Assembly: GCA_023415205.1 (NCBI GenBank)
Contig: JAEZLR010000029.1
Location: 248,001-312,000 of the forward strand
Reading direction: 5' to 3'
Origin: Bacillota bacterium
Lineage (GTDB): Bacteria; Bacillota; Clostridia; DSM-8532
Length of the DNA stretch: 64,000 bases
Program-made: the position numbers and the translations under genes
Notes under the pieces: generated by a model
Databases searched by the model: none
The model's input: only the letters and a program-made list of their open reading frames with translations
Told to the model about the DNA's origin: nothing
Part shown: piece by piece, positions 35,275-43,547 of the stretch
Numbering within the stretch: the stretch's first letter is position 1
Layout: each line of letters opens with the position of its first letter

Positions 35275-35787
35275 TTATAAGGCCTTAATGACACCGCAGG
35301 CCAGTCTCATGCCAGAGTTCCCCGCGGGCTGGGTTCGAAAATCATCCGGGTTCTGGTGGATGATAACCGTCCGATTTATTACCTGCTGTGGGGTGAATCT
35401 GTCAGTATAGAAGGAAAGATAGGCATAGCCATTTTTGTCGGCAAAAAGCACGGGCATATCTCCGGCATGGGCCGGATGGGGTGCTCCGGTCGGGTTGAAA
35501 TGGCCCATGGCCGGTTTGAAGGGATCTTTGGGGTTCCCTACATCACAGGTGTTTCCTTCATGAATGTGGAAGCCGAAGGGGCCTATGGGAGGGCTTGTGT
35601 CGGTACCTGGAACCATCTGGGGAAGATGATAGATCTCCGCCACCACTAGAGTTCCCTGATGAACGGGATAAAAATATACTGTTCCGTTGATATTGGGCCC
35701 CAGCGGGCCTCCAAAGACTTCCGCTTTTGCAGAGGGCGTGCGAGAAAGAATAAGGTTTGCAAAAAAATTAAGGTTTTTAAGTTTCAT
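35275..35787 (-). CDS. Cu/Zn superoxide dismutase-like protein
   Basis: 170 residues, ATG after GAGGATAAGCT. Metal-binding blocks of SodC are present: GPFGFHIHEGNTC (two His ligands and the disulfide Cys), GHFNPTGAPHPAHAGDMPVLFADKNGYAYLSF split over the zinc loop (bridging His, His and Asp), and VIIHQNPDDFRTQPAGNSGMRLACGVI (His ligand, active-site Arg, second Cys). The N-terminus MKLKNLNFFANLILSRTPSAKA is not a convincing Sec signal, unlike the exported SodC of other bacteria. It may therefore work in the cytoplasm, where anaerobes seldom keep Cu/Zn SOD, or leave by another route. Confidence 0.88.
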   Translation of the reverse strand: MKLKNLNFFANLILSRTPSAKAEVFGGPLGPNINGTVYFYPVHQGTLVVAEIYHLPQMVPGTDTSPPIGPFGFHIHEGNTCDVGNPKDPFKPAMGHFNPTGAPHPAHAGDMPVLFADKNGYAYLSFYTDRFTPQQVINRTVIIHQNPDDFRTQPAGNSGMRLACGVIKAL

Positions 35788-35880
35788 AGCTTATCCTCAA
35801 GCAATATAATGCTAGTACATCATATGCCCCCATTCTTCCTGTTGCTCTCTGACAAAACCCTTCCAGCTCGCTTTCAATCA

Positions 35881-37674
35881 CTATGCATCCAGGCCCACCA
35901 TTTTCATTAAGTAACGCGCATTGGAAGTTCGACAACGCCCCTGGTGAAGCTTATAGTCAAAATAAATCTGCTGGTTGACATAGCCTTCGGTAAAATGGTA
36001 ATTGGCAAACCTTTGCGTGTCTTCCCTCTCGAGGTCACAAAGCTCATAGTCATGGGTTGAAATCATGCCTATCGCCCAGGGCTTGTTTAGCCCTCTCAGC
36101 ACCATTTTTGCACCCTCTATCCTATCCTTGGAATTAGTTCCCTTAAAGATTTCGTCAATGAGGAAAAGCATTTCCTGCCCTTCCTTTGAAAAACTCACAA
36201 TCTCCTTAATCCTTAATAGCTCGGCATAGAAGGTTGAAACCCCCTCACTCAAGTCATCGGTATTTCTCATGGAGGTAAAAAGGCTCATAAGGCTTGCTGA
36301 TAGGGATGTGGCGCAAACGGGAGCACCGGCATAGGCCAGAACCAGGTTGATGCCTACGGTTCTCAAAAGGGTGGTCTTTCCTGACATATTAGAACCTGTG
36401 ATGATGTCAATGCCCTTAAGAGCTACCTCATTGGGCACCCGTTTCTTATAATCTATAAAGGGATGCCCCAGTCCACTGGCCTCAAACCAGGGACCCTTCT
36501 CCCTGATCAGAGGATAGGTTGTGACGGGTGTGGCCATGGCCAAGGCAGCCAGACTCATCAAGGCTTCATATTCGCCCAAAACCGTTAACCAACCATCAAT
36601 CTTCTCTCCATTCCTACGTTTCCAGGCATTGAGACGGTTAAAAAGATGAAGGTCCCACAAGAACAGCACATTAAGAAAAAAATAAAGAAAGGGGCTGTAC
36701 TTAAAATCGATGTAATCCGAAAGGACCACCAATCCCTTGATCTCCGCGGCTGCATCACACTCTCCCCTGAGCTTCTCTTTGAGCGCTTTAAGGTAGGGGC
36801 TGGTAAAGGACTCCCCCTCGATGAGCTCAATAAGCTGCTCATAGGTTTTTAGTTCGTTCTTGTATTGATGCACCATGCCTAGAACAGGAAAGACTGTTTT
36901 GTAGCTCCAGGCAAAGAGTAAAAGCTGCAGCACCAGTCCGGAAAGTAAAACAAAATAGAGCCCCGGCAGAGCCCTACCGGCTAATAAGGCTGATAGCAGC
37001 GTCACTGCTGGTAAACTAAGAATAAGAGCCGGATGATGGAGCAAGGGGGCCACCCTGGATTCCTTCTTTATTTCCTGTATAAAGGCGGCCGGGTTCTTCG
37101 CTGATTTACGGTGCATAAGCCCCCTCAAGGCCAACTCCTCAGCAAAATCCAGCTTTTTGGATAATTCATCGACTGCGCTCTGCCTTTCTTCTATGGCAGC
37201 TTTACTTTTCTCCGGCTCTCCAAGGAGTTGGGATAGCCTCTGCCTGCCTTTAAAGGTATGGGTGAGATTAAGCATTTGGAATAGAGATTTAGGCCCAAAG
37301 ATATTCAGATCTGCACTGAAGGGATGGTTGGCTATGAGAAACTCGGCCCCGTCGTCGGGAAAGCTTGTCCATTCCCCGCTGATCCTCTTCAAAAAGTCTC
37401 CATAAAAACCTATCAAAGCTTGGCAACGTCTCAGGCCTCTTTTGGTGCCTTGATGAACCACAACCACAATAATAAACAGAACCGTAGCCACAAGCAAAGC
37501 TACCAAAGCCGGTAGCATCATTTTTTTGTAGTATAGCATTCCCGCTAGGGCTGCACCTATAACGAAAATCCAGAGTCTTAGGCGAATAAACCGTTCATTT
37601 TGGGCTTTTAGCCGGGACTCTTCCCTTTGTAAATGGGTGTGTCGTGAATGAAACTCTTGCTCCAGCATGACCAT
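35881..37674 (-). CDS. Membrane-anchored MutS-like ATPase
   Basis: 597 residues. Two hydrophobic hairpins (WIFVIGAALAGMLYYKKMMLPALVALLVATVLFIIVVVV near residues 32-75 and LILSLPAVTLLSALLAGRALPGLYFVLLSGLVLQLLLFAWSY near 200-245) mark it as membrane-bound. The C-terminal 200 residues are a MutS ATPase: Walker A ITGSNMSGKTTLLRTVGINLVLAYAGAPV, ST-motif MRNTDDLSEGVSTFYAELLRIK, Walker B MLFLIDEIFKGTNSKDR, and STHDYELCDLE. No mismatch-recognition domain and no Smr nuclease domain. This is the group of MutS paralogues with transmembrane segments, not the mismatch repair MutS. Start at 37674 (GAGG four bases away) or at the ATG two codons later. Confidence 0.85.
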   Translation of the reverse strand: MVMLEQEFHSRHTHLQREESRLKAQNERFIRLRLWIFVIGAALAGMLYYKKMMLPALVALLVATVLFIIVVVVHQGTKRGLRRCQALIGFYGDFLKRISGEWTSFPDDGAEFLIANHPFSADLNIFGPKSLFQMLNLTHTFKGRQRLSQLLGEPEKSKAAIEERQSAVDELSKKLDFAEELALRGLMHRKSAKNPAAFIQEIKKESRVAPLLHHPALILSLPAVTLLSALLAGRALPGLYFVLLSGLVLQLLLFAWSYKTVFPVLGMVHQYKNELKTYEQLIELIEGESFTSPYLKALKEKLRGECDAAAEIKGLVVLSDYIDFKYSPFLYFFLNVLFLWDLHLFNRLNAWKRRNGEKIDGWLTVLGEYEALMSLAALAMATPVTTYPLIREKGPWFEASGLGHPFIDYKKRVPNEVALKGIDIITGSNMSGKTTLLRTVGINLVLAYAGAPVCATSLSASLMSLFTSMRNTDDLSEGVSTFYAELLRIKEIVSFSKEGQEMLFLIDEIFKGTNSKDRIEGAKMVLRGLNKPWAIGMISTHDYELCDLEREDTQRFANYHFTEGYVNQQIYFDYKLHQGRCRTSNARYLMKMVGLDA

Positions 37675-37729
37675 TCAACCTCGTTTTTAATCAGAGTAAT
37701 CCCTATTTTTTCACAGCGGGACAATTCTA

Positions 37730-37984
37730 TTGCATGACATCATATTATCTCTTTATAATAGGACTGTTTTGTCTTTTTATGATATACTATCTAATTGCAG
37801 TAAGCAATTCTTAGAGGAAATCCTTTTAAAAGGTGAATGCAGCATAGAATCCGTCCTCTATGAGAAAAACTATATCGGGTTGATTATTGTAAGTGTCGCC
37901 CTTGTGGCGTTTATTAACATTGAACTCCTTCTTAAGAACAAATTCATTAAGAAAGAAGAGAATAAGGATGCCTCTGGAAATTGA
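37730..37984 (+). CDS. Possible small single-pass membrane protein
   Basis: 84-codon frame ending 17 bp inside the CYTH gene, as in translational coupling. A clear membrane segment is encoded near its end (YIGLIIVSVALVAFINIELLL) followed by a basic tail. Against it: the assumed start overlaps a TTGCAT-18-TATAAT promoter-like pair (about 37731-37760), there is no good ribosome binding site, and the N-terminal half has no family resemblance. If real, translation may start later in the frame. Confidence 0.35.
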   Translation: MHDIILSLYNRTVLSFYDILSNCSKQFLEEILLKGECSIESVLYEKNYIGLIIVSVALVAFINIELLLKNKFIKKEENKDASGN

Positions 37985-38429
37985 GCGTAAGTTTCTTGTC
38001 CTTAATGAGAGCTATAAGGTGAATGCACAGAAACGCTTATTCCGTCAGGGTTATTTAAGCAGTCATCCCCTTCGTGTGGTGCGCATAAGAATTGCCGATG
38101 AAGTGGCCACGCTGACCATCAAGGGTCCCTCAACAGGCACTACCTGCCAGGAGTTTGAATATCCCCTGCCTCTTTCCGAGGCCGAGGAACTGCTGGAGCT
38201 CTGTGAAAGGCCTATTATTGAAAAGTATCGCTATTTGGTTGACCACCAGGGCATGCGTTGGGAAGTGGATGAATTTTTAGGAGACAACCAAGGGCTTGTC
38301 ATTGCAGAAATCGAGCTTCCCCATGAAGAAGCTCCCTTTGTCAAGCCTGATTGGGCAGGCGAGGAAGTCACGGGCGATCCCCGCTATTACAATGCCAGAC
38401 TTATGCACCATCCCTATACTACATGGTGA
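37968..38429 (+). CDS. CYTH-domain triphosphate tunnel enzyme
   Basis: About 153 residues from ATG 37968. It begins with the CYTH signature EIERKFLV (ExExK), and the tunnel-lining charged residues follow on alternating strands (RVVRIRIADEVATLTIKG, EFEYPLPLSEAEELLELC, IIEKYRYLV, WEVDEFLGDNQGLVIAEIELP). CYTH proteins hydrolyse tripolyphosphate or nucleoside/thiamine triphosphates; short bacterial forms such as this are often inorganic triphosphatases or CyaB-like. Exact substrate unknown. The in-frame extension upstream of the ATG is not coding-like. Confidence 0.88.
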   Translation: MPLEIERKFLVLNESYKVNAQKRLFRQGYLSSHPLRVVRIRIADEVATLTIKGPSTGTTCQEFEYPLPLSEAEELLELCERPIIEKYRYLVDHQGMRWEVDEFLGDNQGLVIAEIELPHEEAPFVKPDWAGEEVTGDPRYYNARLMHHPYTTW

Positions 38430-38516
38430 GCCATAGGATATCCCCTAAATAATTCTTTCAAAGCGGACGGGCACAAGATTCACCACCCCTCAATAAAATG
38501 ATGTGAGGTGGTATGA

Positions 38517-39191
38517 ATGAAGTGCGATTTTATCAAAAAGCAGACAATTAAGGACAAATTATACCATAACCAGGTTCTGATGGTTGATGTGAAGATTGAA
38601 TACCCTGTGCTCTCCTCATCCTTTGAGGGAGACAATATGCGCTTCAATATGCATTACAGGCAGAAAGCGCAAAAGAACTACCGCTATGCCTCCACCAAGC
38701 TCTATCAGGCCGCAGTGAAACAGTACACCCTTTCCAAAGCCCAGAATTTTCCCTTTAACAACTATGAATTTGTCGAGGTATTTGAGCCCACCTATTGCAA
38801 GAAGCCCCTGATCAGCCTTTTTTATGATATATATGAATATACGGGTGGGGCCCATGGCAATACCACGCGAAAGGGAAACACCTGGGATATGCGTAAAGGA
38901 ACGATGATTCCGTTATCTGCGCTTTTTGTAAAAGACTATAATTATAAGCCTTTTATGCTCAAATATATCACGTCCGATGCACGGCGCCGCCAAATCACAG
39001 GAATGGCGAACTATTTTGATGGATTGGAAGAGAACCTGAATAAATACTTTGACGAGAAGAATTTTTATCTGACCGAGGAAGGCCTGGCTATTTTCTATCC
39101 CCTCTACACCATTGCCCCCTACTCCGACGGTATTCAGGTATTTATCATCCCCTATCCCCTCTTTGGCGACAAGCTAAGATATAAGCTATAG
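38517..39191 (+). CDS. DUF4163/DUF3298 domain protein, no signal peptide
   Basis: 224 residues, ATG after GTGAGGTGGTATGA. The N-terminal part (MVDVKIEYPVLSSSFEG, FNMHYRQKAQKNYRYAST) matches DUF4163 and the C-terminal part (GGAHGNTTRKGNTWDMRKGTMIPLSALF, FYLTEEGLAIFYPLYTIAPYSDGIQVFIIPY) DUF3298, the pair found in RsiV-like extracellular domains. In RsiV this module binds lysozyme. Here no membrane segment or signal peptide is present, so it appears cytoplasmic or secreted by unknown means. Gene is alone on its strand between the CYTH gene and a terminator. Confidence 0.85.
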   Translation: MKCDFIKKQTIKDKLYHNQVLMVDVKIEYPVLSSSFEGDNMRFNMHYRQKAQKNYRYASTKLYQAAVKQYTLSKAQNFPFNNYEFVEVFEPTYCKKPLISLFYDIYEYTGGAHGNTTRKGNTWDMRKGTMIPLSALFVKDYNYKPFMLKYITSDARRRQITGMANYFDGLEENLNKYFDEKNFYLTEEGLAIFYPLYTIAPYSDGIQVFIIPYPLFGDKLRYKL

Positions 39192-39200
39192 GAAAAAAGA

Positions 39201-39265
39201 AGCTGTTTTCAAACAGCTAGAATAATGATAGGCCATGATGTTCAAATCTTCTTGCATGGCCTATC
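39201..39265 (+). terminator. Two consecutive hairpins after DUF3298 gene
   Basis: First AGCTGTTTT-CAAACAGCT at 39201-39218, second with 11-bp perfect arms GATAGGCCATG / CATGGCCTATC at 39227-39265. The second is followed by TACTATTTTT and is also positioned to stop transcription from the convergent zupT-like gene. Confidence 0.55.
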
Positions 39266-39297
39266 TACTATTTTTAAGCTCCTTTTACTCTACCCTT

Positions 39298-40110
39298 TTA
39301 CAGCAGTAAGAGCAGGCTTACTCCCATAACAACCATACCGGCTATGAGACCAAAGATGGAAAGATGATGCTCCCCATACTCCTTGGCTGAAGGCAGAAGC
39401 TCATCCAGTGAGATATACACCATGATGCCGGCTATGGCACCGTAGATGATCCCAAAAATCATGTCATTGATAAAGGGAGCAAGTATCAGGAAGGCCAATA
39501 TAGCGCCTATGGGCTCTGCCAGCCCGGAAAACAGCGATGTTAAAAAGGCCTTTTTCTTATCCCCTGTGGCACAGTAAATAGGTAATGCCACTGATATACC
39601 CTCGGGAATATTATGAATGGCTACAGCTACGGCAATAGCAATACCCAAGTGCATGTCATTAATACCTGAAACAAAGGTTGCCAATCCTTCCGGGAAATTG
39701 TGAATGGTGATAGCCAAGGCGGCCATCTTGCCTGTCTTGATCATTTTGTTGGCATCCTGTCCAAACCCGCACACATCAAGACGTTCCACATTATGGATCT
39801 CATGGGGATTATCCTTTTCGGGGACAAGCTTGTCAATGATGGCAATGAGAAATATCCCTAATAAGAAGGAGATAAAAGCCATCCACTCGCCAGACTTTTC
39901 TCCCATAGCTGAAATAAGAAAGTCTTTGGATTTAGGTAGAATCTCCATGAAGGAGATATAAATCATGACCCCGGCTGAAAAGCCCAGGGCTACAGAAAGA
40001 ATTTTCTTATTGATTTTCCTGAATAAGAGCAGCAAAAGTCCCCCGATACCCGTCGAAAGCCCTGCGAAGATAGAAAGTCCCATGGCTGTTAAAATCGTAT
40101 TTAGATCCAT
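39298..40110 (-). CDS. zupT: ZIP-family divalent metal transporter
   Basis: 270 residues, eight membrane segments, ATG after AAAGGAGGAAGGTAG. ZIP signature metal sites: AALAITIHNFPEGLATFVSG in TM4 (HNxPEG) and AVAIHNIPEGISVALPIY in TM5; a short cytoplasmic loop (KDNPHEIHNVERLDVCGFGQD) lies between TM3 and TM4. ZupT of E. coli imports zinc, iron, cobalt and manganese. A perfect Fur box overlaps the region just downstream of the promoter, which suggests regulation by iron and iron as the physiological substrate. Confidence 0.92.
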   Translation of the reverse strand: MDLNTILTAMGLSIFAGLSTGIGGLLLLLFRKINKKILSVALGFSAGVMIYISFMEILPKSKDFLISAMGEKSGEWMAFISFLLGIFLIAIIDKLVPEKDNPHEIHNVERLDVCGFGQDANKMIKTGKMAALAITIHNFPEGLATFVSGINDMHLGIAIAVAVAIHNIPEGISVALPIYCATGDKKKAFLTSLFSGLAEPIGAILAFLILAPFINDMIFGIIYGAIAGIMVYISLDELLPSAKEYGEHHLSIFGLIAGMVVMGVSLLLLL

Positions 40111-40143
40111 CTACCTTCCTCCTTTTCCTAAAGATAGTAGTCT

Positions 40144-40162
40144 ATTGATAATAATTATCAAT
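40144..40162. promoter_or_regulatory. Fur box upstream of zupT
   Basis: ATTGATAATAATTATCAAT, a perfect 9-1-9 inverted repeat containing an exact TGATAATNATTATCA Fur core (not the TTATAAT PerR or TCGTAAT Zur form). It is located just after the -10 of the zupT promoter, a position that blocks initiation. Confidence 0.85.
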
Positions 40163-40165
40163 AAA

Positions 40166-40194
40166 ATTATCTCACCTCTTTTCTTTTTTAGCAA
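40166..40194 (-). promoter_or_regulatory. zupT promoter
   Basis: Minus strand -35 TTGCTA (40194-40189), 17-bp spacer, -10 GATAAT (40171-40166), directly followed by the Fur box. Confidence 0.6.
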
Positions 40195-40355
40195 CTCACC
40201 CCACTATATTTTTGGCCTTCTGTATTGATAAGAATTCCATTTTATTTCATAATACAGATAAGATGGTACTTTAAAGAAACTTGGCTTTATTAGGGAGATT
40301 CAATGATTCAAACAACCACCCAATGGAATCCCAAGCAAAGATAAGGAGAATTCAG

Positions 40356-41402
40356 GTGAAAAAATGGATTAAAACCATAGGGCTTGGATTAAGTGCTCTT
40401 TTTCTAGCTCTTCTCATTGTTATTTTTGCACTGTTTTATCATGAGCTTAAAACTCTTACAACCCTTAAAGAGGTGAGTCCTTACCCCTTTTATACCATGA
40501 ACTATTCGGGTGATTACGCCTTTGACGAATTTCTAAAGGTAGGCGCAACCAGCGATAAGGAGATTGAACGATTTGTCATTAAGCACCTCCTAAAGGGCAT
40601 AGATATTGACCTCAATATTACGGCTCCTGCCTGTACCGCCTTTACGGGAAAGAACTCTGAGGGTCAGGTTCTCTTTGGAAGAAACTTTGATTTCGATTAT
40701 GCCCCCTCGCTTTTACTGACAACCAGACCTAAGAATGGGTACGCCTCAATTTCCATGGTCAACCTCGCCTTTGCAGGCTATGGTGAGGAAAACCTTCCTG
40801 TCCCCCTGGGTATAGGAAGCTTTATTTCCCTTGGGGCGCCCTATCTACCCTTTGATGGTATGAACGAATGTGGTGTTACGATAGCCCTTCTGGCCGTTCC
40901 CTATGCCGAGCCTCCTCAAAAACAAGGGCAGATTTCCCTGAATACCACTACGGGCATTCGTTTGGTTTTGGATAAGGCGGCCACCACCCAAGAGGCTGTG
41001 GCTCTTTTAAAACAATATAATTTTTATTTTTCAGGAGGGGTGAATTGCCACTACCTTATTGCCGATGCCAGTGGAGATTCGGCGGTTGTGGAGTTCATGG
41101 AGGGTGAGGTCCAGGTGATAAGGGCCGAAAAGCCCTATCAAATCGCCTCTAATTTTATTCAATACCAAGGCTTGAACATAGGTGAGGGGGATACTGAATT
41201 TGAACGCTATGACGCTGTTGAGGCCGCCTTCATAGCCCATGACGGACGGCTTACCAGCAACCAGGCCATGACCCTTTTAGAAGAGGTTCAAATTCCTGAC
41301 AGGACCCAATGGTCATTAGTTTACAACCTCTCTGAAAAGAAAGTGGACATTTGTATTAACAAAAATTATGATCAGGTTTACACATACTCACTGAATCCAT
41401 GA
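40356..41402 (+). CDS. Linear amide C-N hydrolase family protein, membrane anchored
   Basis: About 348 residues from the GTG at 40356, behind TAAGGAG at 7-base spacing; the longer frame has no ribosome binding site. An N-terminal membrane helix (TIGLGLSALFLALLIVIFALFYH) anchors or exports it. The catalytic region has the Ntn pattern ITAPACTAFTGKNSEGQVLFGRNFDFDY (nucleophile Cys, then GRNxDF), followed by SLGAPYLPFDGMNECGVTIALLAVP and TTTGIRLVLDKAATTQEAV, as in choloylglycine hydrolase/acyl-CoA:6-APA-like proteins. It probably cleaves an amide such as N-acyl amino acids on the outer face of the membrane; bile acids are only one family substrate. Confidence 0.83.
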   Translation: MKKWIKTIGLGLSALFLALLIVIFALFYHELKTLTTLKEVSPYPFYTMNYSGDYAFDEFLKVGATSDKEIERFVIKHLLKGIDIDLNITAPACTAFTGKNSEGQVLFGRNFDFDYAPSLLLTTRPKNGYASISMVNLAFAGYGEENLPVPLGIGSFISLGAPYLPFDGMNECGVTIALLAVPYAEPPQKQGQISLNTTTGIRLVLDKAATTQEAVALLKQYNFYFSGGVNCHYLIADASGDSAVVEFMEGEVQVIRAEKPYQIASNFIQYQGLNIGEGDTEFERYDAVEAAFIAHDGRLTSNQAMTLLEEVQIPDRTQWSLVYNLSEKKVDICINKNYDQVYTYSLNP

Positions 41403-41412
41403 AAGGTCATAA

Positions 41413-41446
41413 AAAAAGGCTCCACCATCAACGGCAGAGCCTTTTT
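41413..41446. terminator. Bidirectional terminator
   Basis: 10-bp arms AAAAAGGCTC / GAGCCTTTTT with a 14-nt loop, between convergent genes for the amide hydrolase and the AraC regulator. Confidence 0.88.
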
Positions 41447-41457
41447 CAGAAGAAGGA

Positions 41458-42324
41458 TTAAGCCTTGGCCTTAACCGGAATCCATACTTCGCAATAATAG
41501 TGCTCGTTATTGTTGTCACCCGAAGGATAGACCTCAAGCTCCGGTAAACCAGCATGCTCGTATCCCGTAGCCGGAAACCATTCGGAGAAGATTCTCTCCC
41601 AGACCTTCTGAATAGCTTCGGGCATGGGTCCAACGGATTCAAAGACAGCCCAAGTGGAAGCAGGAATCTCAAAGCTTTCCAAGTCTTCTCCTTTTTTGTC
41701 CCCCTGCTCTACGCCGATGACATAGGTAAAGGTCTTCATTTCATCGTCAAAATCGTTCATACAAATCCCCAGCATCGATTTGGAGGGGTTTGCATCGCAT
41801 ATTTTCTCAATGGTGCCGTCTTGGTAGCAGGCCTTCCAGAACTCTGGAATCTGTTTGAGATTCTGTCCATTAACAGTGGTCACTTTCATGCTTTTGCCAA
41901 CTACCTTGTAACCGCTTTTCTCAACAATTTTATAATTCATACCTACATCTCCTTTTATTGATATTGAAAAGGTGATCCTCGGGTAGGCCTTAAGATTGAC
42001 TCCTCCGTGCTTCACCTGTGATGGGGGGAGGCCATGCAGGCGGGTAAACGCCTTGGTAAAGGATTCGGGCGTTTCATAGCCGTATTTCAGTGCCACATCA
42101 ATAACCCTTAATCCTTGGGATGATGCCAGTTCCTGGGCAGCCAAAGTGAGCCTTCTACGCCTGACATACTCAGCCACCGTTACCCCTGTAAGCATCACAA
42201 AGGATCTGTGAAAGTGGAACGTGGAGGATGCGGCTTCGCGCGCTACCGCATTCAAGTTCACTTCCGACATCAAATGGGCCTCGATGTAGTCGATGGCCTG
42301 GTTCAATCTGATCAACCACTCCAT
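41458..42324 (-). CDS. AraC-family regulator with GyrI-like effector domain
   Basis: 288 residues, ATG after CAGGAGGTTGATCT. Two AraC helix-turn-helix motifs in residues 1-105 (LNAVAREAASSTFHFHRSFVMLTGVTVAEYVRRRRLTLAAQEL; VIDVALKYGYETPESFTKAFTRLHGLPPSQVK), then a GyrI-like/SOUL-type small-molecule binding domain at about 125-288 (YKIVEKSGYKVVGKSMKV, SFEIPASTWAVFESVGPMPEAIQKVWERIFSEWFP). This architecture is found in Rob/BltR-like regulators of drug or stress response. Targets are not apparent; upstream neighbours are unrelated. Confidence 0.92.
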   Translation of the reverse strand: MEWLIRLNQAIDYIEAHLMSEVNLNAVAREAASSTFHFHRSFVMLTGVTVAEYVRRRRLTLAAQELASSQGLRVIDVALKYGYETPESFTKAFTRLHGLPPSQVKHGGVNLKAYPRITFSISIKGDVGMNYKIVEKSGYKVVGKSMKVTTVNGQNLKQIPEFWKACYQDGTIEKICDANPSKSMLGICMNDFDDEMKTFTYVIGVEQGDKKGEDLESFEIPASTWAVFESVGPMPEAIQKVWERIFSEWFPATGYEHAGLPELEVYPSGDNNNEHYYCEVWIPVKAKA

Positions 42325-42417
42325 AGATCAACCTCCTGACACCTTTATCATAGCACCTTCTCCCTCCCCAATCCTGTCTTTTCCTGCTTTTCTCTGACAG
42401 GCTGGGTAACCAGAAGA

Positions 42418-42452
42418 AAAGCCCTGTAACGCGACCTAACGCATCACAGGAC
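42418..42452 (-). terminator. Terminator after prfA
   Basis: In the minus direction CCTGTGATGCG pairs with CGCGTTACAGG (two non-Watson-Crick positions) and is followed by GCTTTTCTT. Confidence 0.55.
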
Positions 42453-42469
42453 TCCTTGCAATCTATCTT

Positions 42470-43543
42470 CTAATCCTCTTCCCCGCTGAGTCTATCAGCC
42501 TGGTCGGTGGTGATCAAGGCATCTATAAGCTCATCCATGTCCCCATTAACAAACTGATCAATCTGGTAGAGTGTAAAGCCTATACGATGGTCGGTCACCC
42601 GCCGCTGGGGATAATTATAGGTACGGATTCTTTCACTCCTGTCCCCGGTACCCACCTGGCTTTTCCGGTTCTCGGCAAGCTCAGAGCTGTGCTTTTGCAT
42701 GGCAATTTCGTAGAGCCTGGCCTTCAGAACCTTCATAGCCTTATCCCTATTTTTATGCTGGGAGCGCTGATCCTGGCAGGTCACCACAATGCCTGAAGGA
42801 AGGTGTGTGATGCGAATGGCCGAAGAGGTTTTATTAATATGCTGACCGCCGGCACCCGAGGCACGATAGGTGTCCACCTCAATATCATTGGGGTTGATTT
42901 CCACTTCGGGAACATCGTCCACCTCGGGCAAAACGGCCACCGTGGCGGTGGAGGTATGTATTCTCCCGCTGGACTCTGTGGAAGGAACACGTTGTACGCG
43001 ATGAACACCGCTTTCAAATTTAAGGCGGCTGTAGGCCCCCTTACCCTCAATTTCGAAGACGATTTCCTTAAAGCCTCCAATTTCGGTAGGGTTGGAGTCA
43101 ATGATATTGACCGCCCACCCCTTGCTCTCGGCATAATGAGCATACATGCGGTAAAGCACCGCCGCAAAAAGAGCCGCCTCATCCCCTCCGGCACCGCCCC
43201 GGATTTCAACGATAACATTCTTGTCATCGTTCGGGTCTTTGGGCATCAAGAGGATTTTTAATTCTGTCTCTGTTTTTTCCATGCCGCTGCGGGCTTCATC
43301 CATTTCAAGCTCAATCATTTCCATAAGCTCTTTGTCAGGTTTATCCTCCAGCATGAGCCGGGCATCCTCCAGCGCCTTGACATAGGATTTATATTCGCGG
43401 AATTTCTCCACAATATCACTGAGCTCAGTATGCTCTTTCATGAGCTTTAGGTACAGCTCCTGGTCCGACATGATCGTCGGGTCCGCCAGCCGCATATTCA
43501 GTTCGTCAAAACGGTTTTCAATAACCTCAAGTCTGTCCAGCAT
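42470..43543 (-). CDS. prfA: Peptide chain release factor 1
   Basis: 357 residues, the normal RF1 length; ATG after GAGAAGGTGAAAAA. Has the catalytic GGQ (RASGAGGQHINKTSSAIRITH), the conserved VHRVQRVPSTESSGRIHTSTATVAVLPE block and the C-terminal ERIRTYNYPQRRVTDHR that is typical of RF1. It releases peptides at UAA and UAG. No HemK/PrmC gene follows; instead the gene lies 4 bp downstream of the PHP phosphatase gene and is co-transcribed with it. Confidence 0.97.
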   Translation of the reverse strand: MLDRLEVIENRFDELNMRLADPTIMSDQELYLKLMKEHTELSDIVEKFREYKSYVKALEDARLMLEDKPDKELMEMIELEMDEARSGMEKTETELKILLMPKDPNDDKNVIVEIRGGAGGDEAALFAAVLYRMYAHYAESKGWAVNIIDSNPTEIGGFKEIVFEIEGKGAYSRLKFESGVHRVQRVPSTESSGRIHTSTATVAVLPEVDDVPEVEINPNDIEVDTYRASGAGGQHINKTSSAIRITHLPSGIVVTCQDQRSQHKNRDKAMKVLKARLYEIAMQKHSSELAENRKSQVGTGDRSERIRTYNYPQRRVTDHRIGFTLYQIDQFVNGDMDELIDALITTDQADRLSGEED

Positions 43544-43547
43544 TTTT

